In this document: positions 15,916 to 24,333 of the stretch, in pieces | Layout: every line of letters begins with the position of its first letter | Position numbering within the stretch: the first letter of the stretch is position 1 | The notes under the pieces: generated by a model | Database searches by the model: none | What the model saw: the letters and a program-made list of their open reading frames with translations, nothing else | Told to the model about the DNA's origin: nothing | Origin: PGZG01 sp046292765 | GTDB taxonomy: Bacteria; Pseudomonadota; Gammaproteobacteria; Pseudomonadales; Alcanivoracaceae | Direction: 5' to 3' | DNA length: 64,000 nucleotides | NCBI GenBank assembly: GCA_046292765.1 | Contig: JBKBQA010000003.1 | Coordinates: forward strand, 62,001 to 126,000 | Position numbers and translations under genes: made by a program

Positions 15916-16839
15916 TCAGGGAAATACACAGGGCTTGCCCCGCGCTTCCTGAGATTTGATCCAGCTGATGACCTTGCCGCCCAGTGCGCGCTCGGTGGCG
16001 TGTTCGGCTACGGCGATCACCTCCCGCAGGGCCTGAATATCAATGCCGGTATCGAGGCCCACGGACTCGAACAGGTAGACCAGATCTTCTGTGGCCACAT
16101 TGCCGGTGGCGCCGGGCGCGAAGGGGCAGCCGCCAAGACCGCCCACCGAGGCATCAAACTTGCGCACGCCGAGATCACAGGCGGTCCAGGCCAGTGCGGA
16201 GGCAAGGCCGCGGGTGTCGTGCAGATGAATGAAAAAACGCTCAGCGCCATATTGCTGTACCAACGGCGCCATGATGTCTTTCATCTGCTGCGGATGGCCG
16301 GCACCGATGGTGTCGGCGATGGCGATCTCGTCGCTGCCGGCGTCGATCATTTGCCGGGTCAGGTCCAGCGTCACGTCCACCGGGGTGGTGCCGTCATAAG
16401 GGCAGGCAAAGGCACCCGAAATATAGGTGCGGGTCGCCACGCCATCGGCACGGGCGGCGGCGATGATGGCCTTGCAGCTGTCGATGGCCTGAGCCAGGGT
16501 CATGTTGAGGTTGCGCTGGTTGAAGGTGTCGGTGGTCGACAACACCAGACCCACGGTGCGATAGCCGTTGTCCCGCGCCAACTGGTAGCCACGCAGGTTG
16601 GGGATCAGGGCGGTGTAGTGCAGGTCGTTGCGCTGCGGTAGCCGGGCGGTCAGCTCGGCGGCATCGGCCATCTGCGGCACCGCCTTCGGGCTGACAAAGC
16701 TGACCGGCTCCAGATACTTCACCCCTGCCGCCATCAGCAGCTCGGCCATACGCACCTTGTCGTCGGTGGAAACATGCTTCGGCTGGTTCTGCAGGCCGTC
16801 GCGCAGGCCGACCTCATTGATAATGACTTTCTCTTTCAT
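15916..16839 (-). CDS. hydroxymethylglutaryl-CoA lyase
   Basis: The enzyme splits HMG-CoA into acetyl-CoA and acetoacetate, the last step of leucine or related branched-chain degradation. The 307-residue protein has the EVGLRDGLQNQPK start, the metal-binding HLHDTRG and the catalytic-cysteine loop GGLGGCPFAPGATGNVATED. All match HMGL/DRE-TIM metallolyases of about 300 residues. The ATG at 16839 is chosen because the sequence before it has no family character. It is divergent from the VOC gene across two identical TTGTATGCAA sites. No methylcrotonyl-CoA carboxylase genes are adjacent, so the source of HMG-CoA is open. Confidence 0.92.
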   Translation of the reverse strand: MKEKVIINEVGLRDGLQNQPKHVSTDDKVRMAELLMAAGVKYLEPVSFVSPKAVPQMADAAELTARLPQRNDLHYTALIPNLRGYQLARDNGYRTVGLVLSTTDTFNQRNLNMTLAQAIDSCKAIIAAARADGVATRTYISGAFACPYDGTTPVDVTLDLTRQMIDAGSDEIAIADTIGAGHPQQMKDIMAPLVQQYGAERFFIHLHDTRGLASALAWTACDLGVRKFDASVGGLGGCPFAPGATGNVATEDLVYLFESVGLDTGIDIQALREVIAVAEHATERALGGKVISWIKSQEARGKPCVFP

Positions 16840-16928
16840 GACTCGCCTGAACGTGTGGCAGGAGCGGGAATTGTGCCACCGTCGCTGGCGGGCTGCATCC
16901 GTGGCGGCAAGCGTGAGACTGACAGCGT

Positions 16929-16938
16929 TTGTATGCAA
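16929..16938. promoter_or_regulatory. operator-like site TTGTATGCAA, copy 1
   Basis: This imperfect palindrome is identical to the site at 16992-17001, and the two are exactly 63 bases apart, about six helical turns. It lies 90 bases before the HMG-CoA lyase start. The shape resembles TTGTATACAA sites bound by FadR-type GntR regulators, and one such regulator is encoded at 23619-24284. That link is inferred. Confidence 0.55.
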
Positions 16939-16988
16939 GCTGAGCCATTTTGCCTTGTTGGCGCCAGGAGCAATGACTAGACTTCATG

Positions 16989-17004
16989 AAATTGTATGCA
17001 ATTT
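16989..17004. promoter_or_regulatory. operator-like palindrome, copy 2, before the VOC gene
   Basis: AAATTGTATGCAATTT is a 16-base palindrome with one mismatched symmetric pair. It holds the same TTGTATGCAA core as the site at 16929-16938. It ends nine bases before the VOC start codon, where a bound repressor would block initiation. Confidence 0.6.
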
Positions 17005-17013
17005 GGAGTGGTC

Positions 17014-17658
17014 ATGAGCCAGAACGCCCCCCCGACGGAGCCCGCACCGGTGCTCAAGCCCCTCAAGCACATTCACCATTTGGCGTTCCGCTGTCGTGAC
17101 GCCGAACAGACGCGCTGGTTCTATGAGGAGGTGCTGGGCCTGCCGCTGACCCTGGCCATGGTGTTTGACGAGGAGCCGGGGAGCGGCCGCAAGGTCGACT
17201 ATATGCACCTGTTCTTTCAGATGGCGGATGGCAATTTTGTCGCCTTCTTCGATTCGCCGGACGACGCCGACGAAATGATGTTCCGGCCCAAGCATGCCTT
17301 CGATCTGCATCTGGCCTTCGAGGTCGACACCGAAGAGGAGCTGAAAGCCTGGCGCCGCCGCATCAACAAGGCCGGTCGACCCTGCTTCGGGCCGATCGAC
17401 CATGACATGATCCACTCTATCTATATGTACGACCCGAACGGCATCCAGGTCGAGATCACCATCAAGGACAAGAACTACAACGCCATCGTTGCCGAGGATA
17501 AATCCAACGTTAACGACGTGATGAAGGCCTGGACCGAAAAGACCCGCGCTCGCAAGCAGGCAAAATTTGGCAGTGCCCTGGAGATGCGTGGCCTCGACAC
17601 CAGCAAGGCTGATTTCTCCAAACTGAAAGTCGAGCTGCCAAAACACAGCAAGGCCTGA
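17014..17658 (+). CDS. VOC (glyoxalase/dioxygenase) superfamily protein
   Basis: The 214-residue protein has the paired beta-alpha-beta-beta-beta modules of vicinal-oxygen-chelate enzymes. The metal-binding positions look present: His in IHHLAFRC at the start of module one, His in the DLHLAFEV stretch of module two and Glu in GIQVEIT. A basic C-terminal extension of about 60 residues follows. Members include extradiol dioxygenases, glyoxalase I and epimerases, and I cannot choose between them. The start at 17014 has GGAG five bases upstream; an ATG at 16996 lies within the operator. It is followed after 32 bases by an alpha/beta hydrolase. Confidence 0.82.
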   Translation: MSQNAPPTEPAPVLKPLKHIHHLAFRCRDAEQTRWFYEEVLGLPLTLAMVFDEEPGSGRKVDYMHLFFQMADGNFVAFFDSPDDADEMMFRPKHAFDLHLAFEVDTEEELKAWRRRINKAGRPCFGPIDHDMIHSIYMYDPNGIQVEITIKDKNYNAIVAEDKSNVNDVMKAWTEKTRARKQAKFGSALEMRGLDTSKADFSKLKVELPKHSKA

Positions 17659-17690
17659 GCCGTTTCCGAATCCTGCCGGACGATAGCGTA

Positions 17691-18860
17691 ATGAGCGCGA
17701 ACAAATTCGAGTACGAACGCATTCCCTACATGGTGGCCTTCGCCGAAAAATCGGAGTTCAAGGACACCTATGCCGGGCCAATGGACATGGTGGCACTGGA
17801 AGCCCATCTGCTAAAACCGAAGCATCATCCGTCCTCGACCGTGATTGTATTTATGCATCCGGTCGGCGGTGGTGCCTATCTGCCAATGGTGTCGGCGCTG
17901 GCCAAGGCCGGCTGCCACGTCATCTACTGCAACAGCCGCTACCGTGGCGTCGATTCGGCCCTGATTATGGAAAAAGTCGCGGCGGATCTGGGTGCCTGTA
18001 TCCGCGACGCGAAGGAACGGCTGGGCTACCAGAAGGTGGTCCTCGCCGGCTGGTCCGGCGGCGGCTCCCTGTCGATGTTTTATCAGGCCGAAGCACAAGA
18101 TCCGCAGGTAACCCACACACCGGCGGGCGACCCCTACGACCTCACCGCCCGCCGGCTGATCCCTGCAGACGGCATCATGCTGCTGGCGGCTCATGTGTCG
18201 CGGGCGATTACCCTGACAGAATGGCTGGATCCGTCGGTGCTCGATGAAACCGACCCGTCCCGGCGAGATCCCGAACTGGATATTTACGATCCGGCCTGCC
18301 CGAACCAGCCGCCCTACTCCGCTGGCTTTATCGAGCGTTTTCGTCAGGCCCAGATCGACCGCAACCGGCGCATCACCGCCCGGGTACAGCAGCAGCTGGC
18401 GGACTTTCGCCTGCGCGGCCAGCATCAGGAAGAGTTTGGCTTCGTCGTTCATCGCACCATGTGTGATGTGCGCTGGCTTGATCCAGCCGTGGACCCGAAC
18501 GAACGCAAGCCGGGCTGGTGCTATCTGGGCGACCCTCGGGTGGTCAATAACGGTCCGGTGGCACTGGCCCGGTTCAACACCCTGCGCGGCTGGATGAGTC
18601 AGTGGAGTTTTGATCACTCCAATGCCAACGGCCTGACCGCAGCCCCACGCATCACGGTGCCGGCGCTGGTGATCGGTAATACCGCCGACGACGCCTGCAC
18701 GCCCAGCCACACCCACCGGCTGTTCAATGCCTTTGCCCATGCGGACAAGACCCTGCGCGAGGTGCAGGGCGCCAACCACTACTATTTCGGCCAGAACGAC
18801 AAGTTGGCCGAAGCGGTGGGCTATTGCCGGGACTGGCTGCTGGAAAGGGATTTCCACTAA
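17691..18860 (+). CDS. alpha/beta hydrolase
   Basis: The 389-residue protein has an oxyanion-loop motif HPVGGG near residue 55, the nucleophile elbow GWSGGGS near residue 120, an acidic residue in NTADDACTPSH near 330 and the catalytic His in QGANHYYF near 362. It lacks a signal peptide, so it is cytoplasmic. The order VOC protein then hydrolase, 32 bases apart, suggests sequential steps on one substrate, as in meta-cleavage pathways, but no substrate can be named. Long insertion between residues 145 and 300 forms a large lid. Confidence 0.82.
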   Translation: MSANKFEYERIPYMVAFAEKSEFKDTYAGPMDMVALEAHLLKPKHHPSSTVIVFMHPVGGGAYLPMVSALAKAGCHVIYCNSRYRGVDSALIMEKVAADLGACIRDAKERLGYQKVVLAGWSGGGSLSMFYQAEAQDPQVTHTPAGDPYDLTARRLIPADGIMLLAAHVSRAITLTEWLDPSVLDETDPSRRDPELDIYDPACPNQPPYSAGFIERFRQAQIDRNRRITARVQQQLADFRLRGQHQEEFGFVVHRTMCDVRWLDPAVDPNERKPGWCYLGDPRVVNNGPVALARFNTLRGWMSQWSFDHSNANGLTAAPRITVPALVIGNTADDACTPSHTHRLFNAFAHADKTLREVQGANHYYFGQNDKLAEAVGYCRDWLLERDFH

Positions 18861-18936
18861 GACGGGCCGACAAAGAGACGGCGCGCAATGATGGCGTCAT
18901 GCCATAATCGATCCATTGGGTGTTGCCAGAGGGTTG

Positions 18937-19629
18937 ATGGTGCGGGTGCTACTACTGTTTCTGATGCTGGTGTCTGGCATGGCCTTTGCGCTGTGCGAGC
19001 GACCCCTGCGCGTCGCGGTGGAAGACTGGCCTCCCTATCAGCTGGAATCCGAAGGCCGTTGGACCGGGATTGATGTGGAGCGGGTAGACCAGCTTCTCCG
19101 AGGCGTTGGTTGCGTGGCGGTATTTATGTCGGTGCCGGCGGGACGTTCCCATCTAATGCTGGAGCGGGGCGATATCGATATTCTGATGGCGGCCAGTGAT
19201 GTCCCCGAGCGTCACCGCTATGCCTGGTTTACCGAGCCGTACCGACAGGAAGTGATGTCGGTGTTCGGCGTTCAGGGGCGAATGGACTTGCCGGCAGGTT
19301 TCGGCCGTCTGGTGGAGACGGGGCTTGTGCTGATCGCCCCGCGTGCGGGCTGGTACGGTGCCGAGTATGCGCAGATTCGCAATGAGTTGATCGAGAGTTA
19401 TCGCCTGCTGGTGTTCGATGTTACCCCTCAGGCCGTCACCATGCTGGCAGCTGGTCGTGGTGATCTTCTACTAGGGGATCATGAAGCAGTGTTGTTGGCG
19501 GCCGCTGAATTGGGCATTGAGCTGACGCCGATGTGGGTTGCTAACGATGCGCCGGTGCATTTGATGCTCAGCCGGGCCTCCTTGACCGAAGTCCATCTGG
19601 ATAGTCTTAACGCACTGCTGCGCGACTGA
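18937..19629 (+). CDS. periplasmic solute-binding protein, family 3 type
   Basis: The 230-residue protein has a signal peptide (VRVLLLFLMLVSGMAFA) and then RPLRVAVEDWPPYQ, the common start of bacterial extracellular solute-binding protein family 3. The segment MLERGDIDILMAASDVPERH is also typical. No ABC permease or ATPase is adjacent, so it may be a stand-alone sensor or an orphan. The ATG at 18937 follows AGAGGG; an upstream in-frame TTG would give an unusual start. Confidence 0.8.
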   Translation: MVRVLLLFLMLVSGMAFALCERPLRVAVEDWPPYQLESEGRWTGIDVERVDQLLRGVGCVAVFMSVPAGRSHLMLERGDIDILMAASDVPERHRYAWFTEPYRQEVMSVFGVQGRMDLPAGFGRLVETGLVLIAPRAGWYGAEYAQIRNELIESYRLLVFDVTPQAVTMLAAGRGDLLLGDHEAVLLAAAELGIELTPMWVANDAPVHLMLSRASLTEVHLDSLNALLRD

Positions 19630-19720
19630 TCATTCTGCTCAGGTTCCTTACATGCTGGCCTTTGACTCGGCCGTCGAAACCGCCTAGTTTCGTGGTCGGG
19701 TTGTCGGGGGGACAGGGTTC

Positions 19721-20593
19721 ATGCTTGATCTGATCACACTGGTGCTGGGCACCGTTGTTGCCATCACCGCGTTCCAGACGCTATCGATGTATGCCATGTG
19801 GTACTACGACCGGCGCAATTTCCCGGATCTGGCCCGGGTGCCCGGCGAGGGCAATGCTGTGTTGCTGGTGCCGGCCCTGTGGGCGGTGCTGATGGAGTGG
19901 CTGGCGATCAGTCTACTGGCGATCAGCTATCCGCTGCGACTGCTGCATGATGCCTCGCCGGTACGCACCCGGGTGCAGGGCGAAACGCCGATCATCCTGG
20001 TCCATGGTTATGCTGGCAATGCCGCCAATTTCCTGACATTGCAGTGGCGTCTGAAGCAGCGCGGCTGGGCCAATGTCTATGCGGTGAGCTATACCCCGCC
20101 GACCATTGATGCGTGCAAGCTGTCCCAGCAGGTGGTTGATCATGTCGAGCGGATTCTGGCCGCCACCGGCGCGCAGAAGGCACACCTGATCTGCCATAGC
20201 ATGGGCGGGCCCTTGACCCGCTATGCACTCCATCATCTGGGCCTCGCCGGCAAACTGGACCGGGTGATTACCCTCGGCTCGCCCCATGCCGGCTCGCGCA
20301 TTGCGGCGTTGTTTCCGGCTTTGGGGGCGGCGTTCCAGATGCGCTATCAGAGCGACTTCCTCAATGAACTTAACGCGCTTGATCCAACCCCGGGTGGAGC
20401 CAGGTTTTATTCGATCTACTCCAACTTCGATAATTTCGTTGTGCCGTCGTCCAGTCCGATACTGGGCGGCAATGCCCGCAACATTCATGTGCCTTACCTC
20501 GGCCACTGCGCGCTGCTCTACAGCCCCACTGTGCTGGCCCACATCGAGCGTTGTCTGACCGGCGCGACGGACAGCGTATCGGAAGGAACTTGA
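19721..20593 (+). CDS. membrane-anchored lipase-like alpha/beta hydrolase
   Basis: The 290-residue protein has two N-terminal hydrophobic segments (about residues 1-22 and 44-72), then the oxyanion motif HGYAGN near 95, the nucleophile CHSMGG near 157 and a late His in YLGHCALL. This fits triacylglycerol lipase/esterase folds held at the inner membrane. It is preceded by GGGGGGACAGG, a ribosome site. Its next neighbours are OsmC and acyl-CoA dehydrogenases, consistent with fatty acid release and oxidation, although co-transcription is not shown. Confidence 0.82.
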   Translation: MLDLITLVLGTVVAITAFQTLSMYAMWYYDRRNFPDLARVPGEGNAVLLVPALWAVLMEWLAISLLAISYPLRLLHDASPVRTRVQGETPIILVHGYAGNAANFLTLQWRLKQRGWANVYAVSYTPPTIDACKLSQQVVDHVERILAATGAQKAHLICHSMGGPLTRYALHHLGLAGKLDRVITLGSPHAGSRIAALFPALGAAFQMRYQSDFLNELNALDPTPGGARFYSIYSNFDNFVVPSSSPILGGNARNIHVPYLGHCALLYSPTVLAHIERCLTGATDSVSEGT

Positions 20594-20664
20594 CCTGCGA
20601 CAAGGTTGCGCTGTCGCAAAAATCCGATCATGGTATCCGTGGACTGATAACGAAGGAGTGGACC

Positions 20665-21114
20665 ATGAGTACTTTCCAGCCGACCGTCAGCTGGCACCTC
20701 CAGCGCGGGGTGGAATTTGATTACGAACATTACACCCGGGATCACGAGTGGACCTTTCCCGGCGGAGAAGTGGTTCCGGCTTCGGCTTCACCGGGCTACG
20801 GCGGCAGCACCCAGCGGGTGAATCCAGACGAAGCGGTGGTAGCGGCCACGGCCAGCTGCCACATGCTGACCTTCCTTGCCATCGCCGCCAAGGCGAAGAA
20901 GAAGGTGATCAGCTATATCGATCGGCCGGAAGGCACAGTCGACAAGAATGCAGACGGGTACATGGCGATCACCAGAATCGTTCTGCATCCAAAGGTAGTA
21001 TTTGACGAAGACGTGGATGCGGCGACCCTGAAGCGCTTTCACGAAAGTGCCCATCGCCATTGCTTCGTTTCCAATTCACTGAAGACGCCGGTTACCATTG
21101 AGCCCGTGCTCTGA
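20665..21114 (+). CDS. OsmC family peroxiredoxin-like protein
   Basis: The 149-residue protein matches OsmC/Ohr-type thiol peroxidases that reduce organic hydroperoxides. A first cysteine lies in ASCHMLTFL and a second in HRHCFVSNSL, the usual active pair. The product starts MSTFQPTVSWHLQ after GAAGGAG at a good distance. Upstream in-frame sequence overlaps the end of the lipase gene and has no family match. It precedes the acyl-CoA dehydrogenase gene by 30 bases. Confidence 0.85.
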   Translation: MSTFQPTVSWHLQRGVEFDYEHYTRDHEWTFPGGEVVPASASPGYGGSTQRVNPDEAVVAATASCHMLTFLAIAAKAKKKVISYIDRPEGTVDKNADGYMAITRIVLHPKVVFDEDVDAATLKRFHESAHRHCFVSNSLKTPVTIEPVL

Positions 21115-21144
21115 TTGCCCGCGTGTCTTCCATGGGAGATACGC

Positions 21145-22296
21145 ATGAGTGGTACCGAAATGACGCCGGAGCTGAGCCTGTTACAGGATCAGCTCCGGCG
21201 TTTTCTTGAGCGCGAAGTTGCCCCCCACTATCAGCAATGGGAGCGAGCCGGGCTGATGCCCCGGGGGCTCTGGCGTACCTTGGGTGCTCAGGGTTTTCTC
21301 GGCGCGGATATTCCTGCCAGGTTTGGTGGTGCCGAAGCCGGCTATGCCCCTGCCGCCCACATCATCCGCATACTTGCCGCTGGCGGCTTTGCCGGGTTGG
21401 CCTCTGCCGTCGCGGCCCATAACGAAGTTGCCATCCCCTATTTGCAGGATCTGGGCAGTGACGTCCAGCGACAGCGTTGGCTGCCGGGAATGATCAGTGG
21501 CGATATCGTCGGCGCCATCGCCATGACCGAGCCCTCGGCCGGCTCCGACCTGAAAGCCATTCGAGGCCGTGCTGAGAAAACGCCGGGCGGCTGGCGCCTG
21601 AACGGCCAGAAAACCTTCATTACCAACGGCATTCATGCTGACCTGATTATCGTTGCGATGAAAACGGATCCCGCAGCCGGCGCCCGTGGCATCAGCCTGT
21701 TTCTGGTGGATGCTTCAACCCCGGGCTTTAGTCGTGGCCGCAAGCTGCACAAGCTCGGACAGAATATTGCCGATACGGCCGAGCTGTTCTTCGAGAATGT
21801 CGAAGTCGGCGACGATGCCCTGCTCGGTGGTGAGGGTCAGGGCTTCGCATGCCTGATGCAGGAGCTGCCCCGCGAGCGGCTCAGCTTTGCCATTGCGGCC
21901 CTTGGCGCCTGCGACGCAGTGTTGGCGGAGACGGTGGCCTATGTGCAGCAACGCACTGCCTTTGGTATGCCGGTGGCGCAATTTCAGAACACCCGCTTCA
22001 CCCTGGCAGGTTTGCATGCCCGGGTGGAGGTGCTGCGCGCCTTCGTCAACCAGTCCATTGATCGGCAGTGCCGGGGCGAGTTGTCGGCGGTCGAGGTATC
22101 AATGGCGAAGCTGGTGTCTTCGGAAGTTCAGTGCGAACTGGTAGATGCCTGCCTGCAACTGTTTGGTGGCTATGGCTACATGAGCGACTACCCGATTTCC
22201 CGGGCCTATGTAGATGCCCGCGGCCAGCGCATCTACGGCGGCACCAGCGAGATCATGAAAGAGATCATCGCCCGCAGCCTGCTTGGCCGTCCGTAG
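21145..22296 (+). CDS. long-chain acyl-CoA dehydrogenase, copy 1
   Basis: This flavoprotein oxidises acyl-CoA to 2-enoyl-CoA in beta-oxidation. The 383-residue protein has ITNG and TEPSAGSDL flavin-binding segments, LPRERLSF (holding the Glu that serves as base in the long-chain subfamily) and the C-terminal RIYGGTSEIMKEIIARS. The Gly-Gly in YGGTS instead of YEGTS places it with ACADL-type enzymes. The ATG follows GGGAGA. A close paralogue follows after 91 bases. Confidence 0.93.
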   Translation: MSGTEMTPELSLLQDQLRRFLEREVAPHYQQWERAGLMPRGLWRTLGAQGFLGADIPARFGGAEAGYAPAAHIIRILAAGGFAGLASAVAAHNEVAIPYLQDLGSDVQRQRWLPGMISGDIVGAIAMTEPSAGSDLKAIRGRAEKTPGGWRLNGQKTFITNGIHADLIIVAMKTDPAAGARGISLFLVDASTPGFSRGRKLHKLGQNIADTAELFFENVEVGDDALLGGEGQGFACLMQELPRERLSFAIAALGACDAVLAETVAYVQQRTAFGMPVAQFQNTRFTLAGLHARVEVLRAFVNQSIDRQCRGELSAVEVSMAKLVSSEVQCELVDACLQLFGGYGYMSDYPISRAYVDARGQRIYGGTSEIMKEIIARSLLGRP

Positions 22297-22332
22297 CGTC
22301 GGTGACCGAACGGTCCTCCGTCGTTGCAAAAC

Positions 22333-22342
22333 ATGTATACAA
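22333..22342. promoter_or_regulatory. operator-like site ATGTATACAA before the second dehydrogenase
   Basis: The core TGTATACA (22334-22341) is a perfect 8-base palindrome, 46 bases before the start of the second dehydrogenase gene. It differs from the TTGTATGCAA sites at 16929 and 16992 by two bases. GntR/FCD regulators bind related palindromes. Site assignment is inference. Confidence 0.4.
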
Positions 22343-22387
22343 TACCGCCAACTCGCCATACCGGCGGCACCAACCCTGGAGACCCCC

Positions 22388-23542
22388 ATGAGTCAGGCAG
22401 TCCACCTCGACCAGGCTGAAATCGACCTGTTCCGTGACAACGTGCGCAAGTTTATGGAGAAGGAAATCGCCCCCCATTACAGCCAGTGGGAGAAAGACGA
22501 GATCCTGCCGCGCGAGGTCTGGAACAAGCTGGGCGAGAACGGCTTCCTGTGTGTTGACGTGCCGGAACAGTACGGCGGATTCGGCGCCAGCTTCCGTCTG
22601 TCTGCCATCGTGGTGGAGGAAGCGTCCCGCGCCGGATTTGGTGGGCTGGCCTCGAACCTGTCGGTCCACTCCGACATTGTTGCGCCCTACATCCTTCATC
22701 TCGGCACTGAAGAGCAAAAGCAGCAGTGGCTGCCGAAGATGGTAACGGGTGAGGCGGTTGGCGCCATCGGCATGACCGAGCCGGGCGCCGGTTCTGACCT
22801 GCAGGGCATGAAAACCCGCGCCGAAAAAGACGGCAATCACTATGTTATCAACGGCCAGAAAACTTTTATCACCAACGGCCAGCACTGCGATGTGATCGTG
22901 CTTGCTTGCAAGACCGACCCCAATGCGGGTTCCAAAGGCATTACGCTGTTCACTGTTGATACTTCCCTGCCCGGCTTTGCCCGTGGCCGCAATCTTGAAA
23001 AGATGGGCCACCACTGTGCAGATACCTCGGAGCTGTTCTTCGAGAACGTGCGCGTTGGCGCAGAAGAAATTCTCGGCGGCGAAGGCCGCGGTTTTGCCAA
23101 CCTGATGAATGAGCTGCCTCGTGAACGTTTGATTCTGGCTTTGGGCGCGGTGGCCGCCTGCGAAGGCATGCTGGAACGCACCGTGGCCTATGTGCAAGAA
23201 CGCAAGGCGTTTGGCGTCAGCGTTGCCCAGTTCCAGAACACCCGCTTCAAACTGGCTGAGTTGCAGGCCCAGATTGCCGTGAACCGCGCCTTTACCACTC
23301 AGTGCACCAACGAGTACGACGAAGCTAAACTCACCGCCGTTAACGCATCCATCGCCAAGCTCACTACCACCGAGCTGCAGGGCAAGGTGGCGGACGAGTG
23401 CCTGCAGTTGTTCGGGGGCTATGGCTACATGCAGGAATATCCGATCTCCCGCGACTACGTTGATGCCCGCATCCAGCGCATCTACGGCGGCACCAGCGAG
23501 ATCATGAAAGAAATCATCGCCCGCTCCGTCGTCGGCAAGTAA
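22388..23542 (+). CDS. long-chain acyl-CoA dehydrogenase, copy 2
   Basis: The 384-residue protein is clearly paralogous to the upstream gene; it shares the TEPGAGSDLQGMKT flavin region, LPRERLIL with the expected catalytic Glu, and RIYGGTSEIMKEIIARS at the end. Its N-terminus, MSQAVHLDQAEIDLFRDN, differs. Presumably it covers a different chain length. CTGGAGAC precedes the ATG. A double hairpin follows, so the pair may end here, with the GntR gene transcribed separately or by readthrough. Confidence 0.94.
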   Translation: MSQAVHLDQAEIDLFRDNVRKFMEKEIAPHYSQWEKDEILPREVWNKLGENGFLCVDVPEQYGGFGASFRLSAIVVEEASRAGFGGLASNLSVHSDIVAPYILHLGTEEQKQQWLPKMVTGEAVGAIGMTEPGAGSDLQGMKTRAEKDGNHYVINGQKTFITNGQHCDVIVLACKTDPNAGSKGITLFTVDTSLPGFARGRNLEKMGHHCADTSELFFENVRVGAEEILGGEGRGFANLMNELPRERLILALGAVAACEGMLERTVAYVQERKAFGVSVAQFQNTRFKLAELQAQIAVNRAFTTQCTNEYDEAKLTAVNASIAKLTTTELQGKVADECLQLFGGYGYMQEYPISRDYVDARIQRIYGGTSEIMKEIIARSVVGK

Positions 23543-23550
23543 CAGCAGGA

Positions 23551-23595
23551 GCGCCAATCCTGGCGCGACCGGCCCGTAAGGCGGGCCGGGCTTTC
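23551..23595 (+). terminator. double hairpin terminator after the dehydrogenase
   Basis: Two hairpins lie in tandem after the stop: GCGCCA/TGGCGC (23551-23566) and CCGGCCCG/CGGGCCGG (23569-23589) with a TAAGG loop. The second runs into GCTTTCGTCT. The weak T-run makes it a moderate intrinsic terminator. Confidence 0.6.
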
Positions 23596-23618
23596 GTCTC
23601 TCAACAGGTGCCTGATCC

Positions 23619-24284
23619 GTGACAAATCCGGACACCAGAACTCGCAGTCAATCCGTCGCCGACACCCTGCGCGAACGCATCCTGCAAGGCGCCTACGCCC
23701 CCGGCGCGCGCATGCAGGAAATCGCTCTCGCTGAGCAGCTGCATGTTTCGCGCACGCCAATCCGCGAAGCATTGCGGTCATTGGCGGAAGATGGCCTGCT
23801 CGATTATGCCGCCAACCGCGGCTACAGGGTGCGGCAGTTTACCGTCCGCGATATTCTGATTTCCTTTCGTGTTCGTGCCGCCATGGAGGGGCTCGGCTGC
23901 CGTCTGCTGGCGGAGCGGGGGCTTAATGAAAACGAGCAGCAACGACTCCAGACAATCCTGCAAAACGGCGACCGATTGCTTGCCAGCGGTGAATACACCC
24001 ATCAGGATTATGCCCCATGGCGCGCCATGAACCGTGACTTCCACGTCACCCTGCTGAAAGTTGCCGACAGCGCTCTGCTAAAGAAGATCGCCCGCGACTC
24101 CATGACCCTGCCGATCGTCAATCACGGCGCCTTTCACTGGTATCAACCGGCAGATTTCAGGCGCTCTCACGAACAGCACCACATGATAGTTGCCGCCATC
24201 AATGAACGTGATGGCGAACGGGCCGAATGGTGGATGCGCGAACACATCCGTGCTGCTGGCGATATTGTGGCCAGGCATTTGTAG
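23619..24284 (+). CDS. GntR family regulator with FCD domain
   Basis: The 221-residue protein has an N-terminal winged helix (about residues 8-72, with LRERILQGAYAPGARM and the recognition helix VSRTPIREALRSL). An all-helical FCD ligand domain follows, with a metal-binding Asp and His pattern (NRDFHVTLL). FadR-type regulators of this layout sense carboxylates or acyl derivatives. The GTG start lies after AACAGG. It follows two acyl-CoA dehydrogenase genes, so control of those or of the lyase/VOC operon is plausible. The ligand is unknown. Confidence 0.9.
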   Translation: MTNPDTRTRSQSVADTLRERILQGAYAPGARMQEIALAEQLHVSRTPIREALRSLAEDGLLDYAANRGYRVRQFTVRDILISFRVRAAMEGLGCRLLAERGLNENEQQRLQTILQNGDRLLASGEYTHQDYAPWRAMNRDFHVTLLKVADSALLKKIARDSMTLPIVNHGAFHWYQPADFRRSHEQHHMIVAAINERDGERAEWWMREHIRAAGDIVARHL

Positions 24285-24333
24285 CCTACAGCGGCGATAC
24301 ATCAACCTTTCGCTTCCCACCACCGAGGCATGA

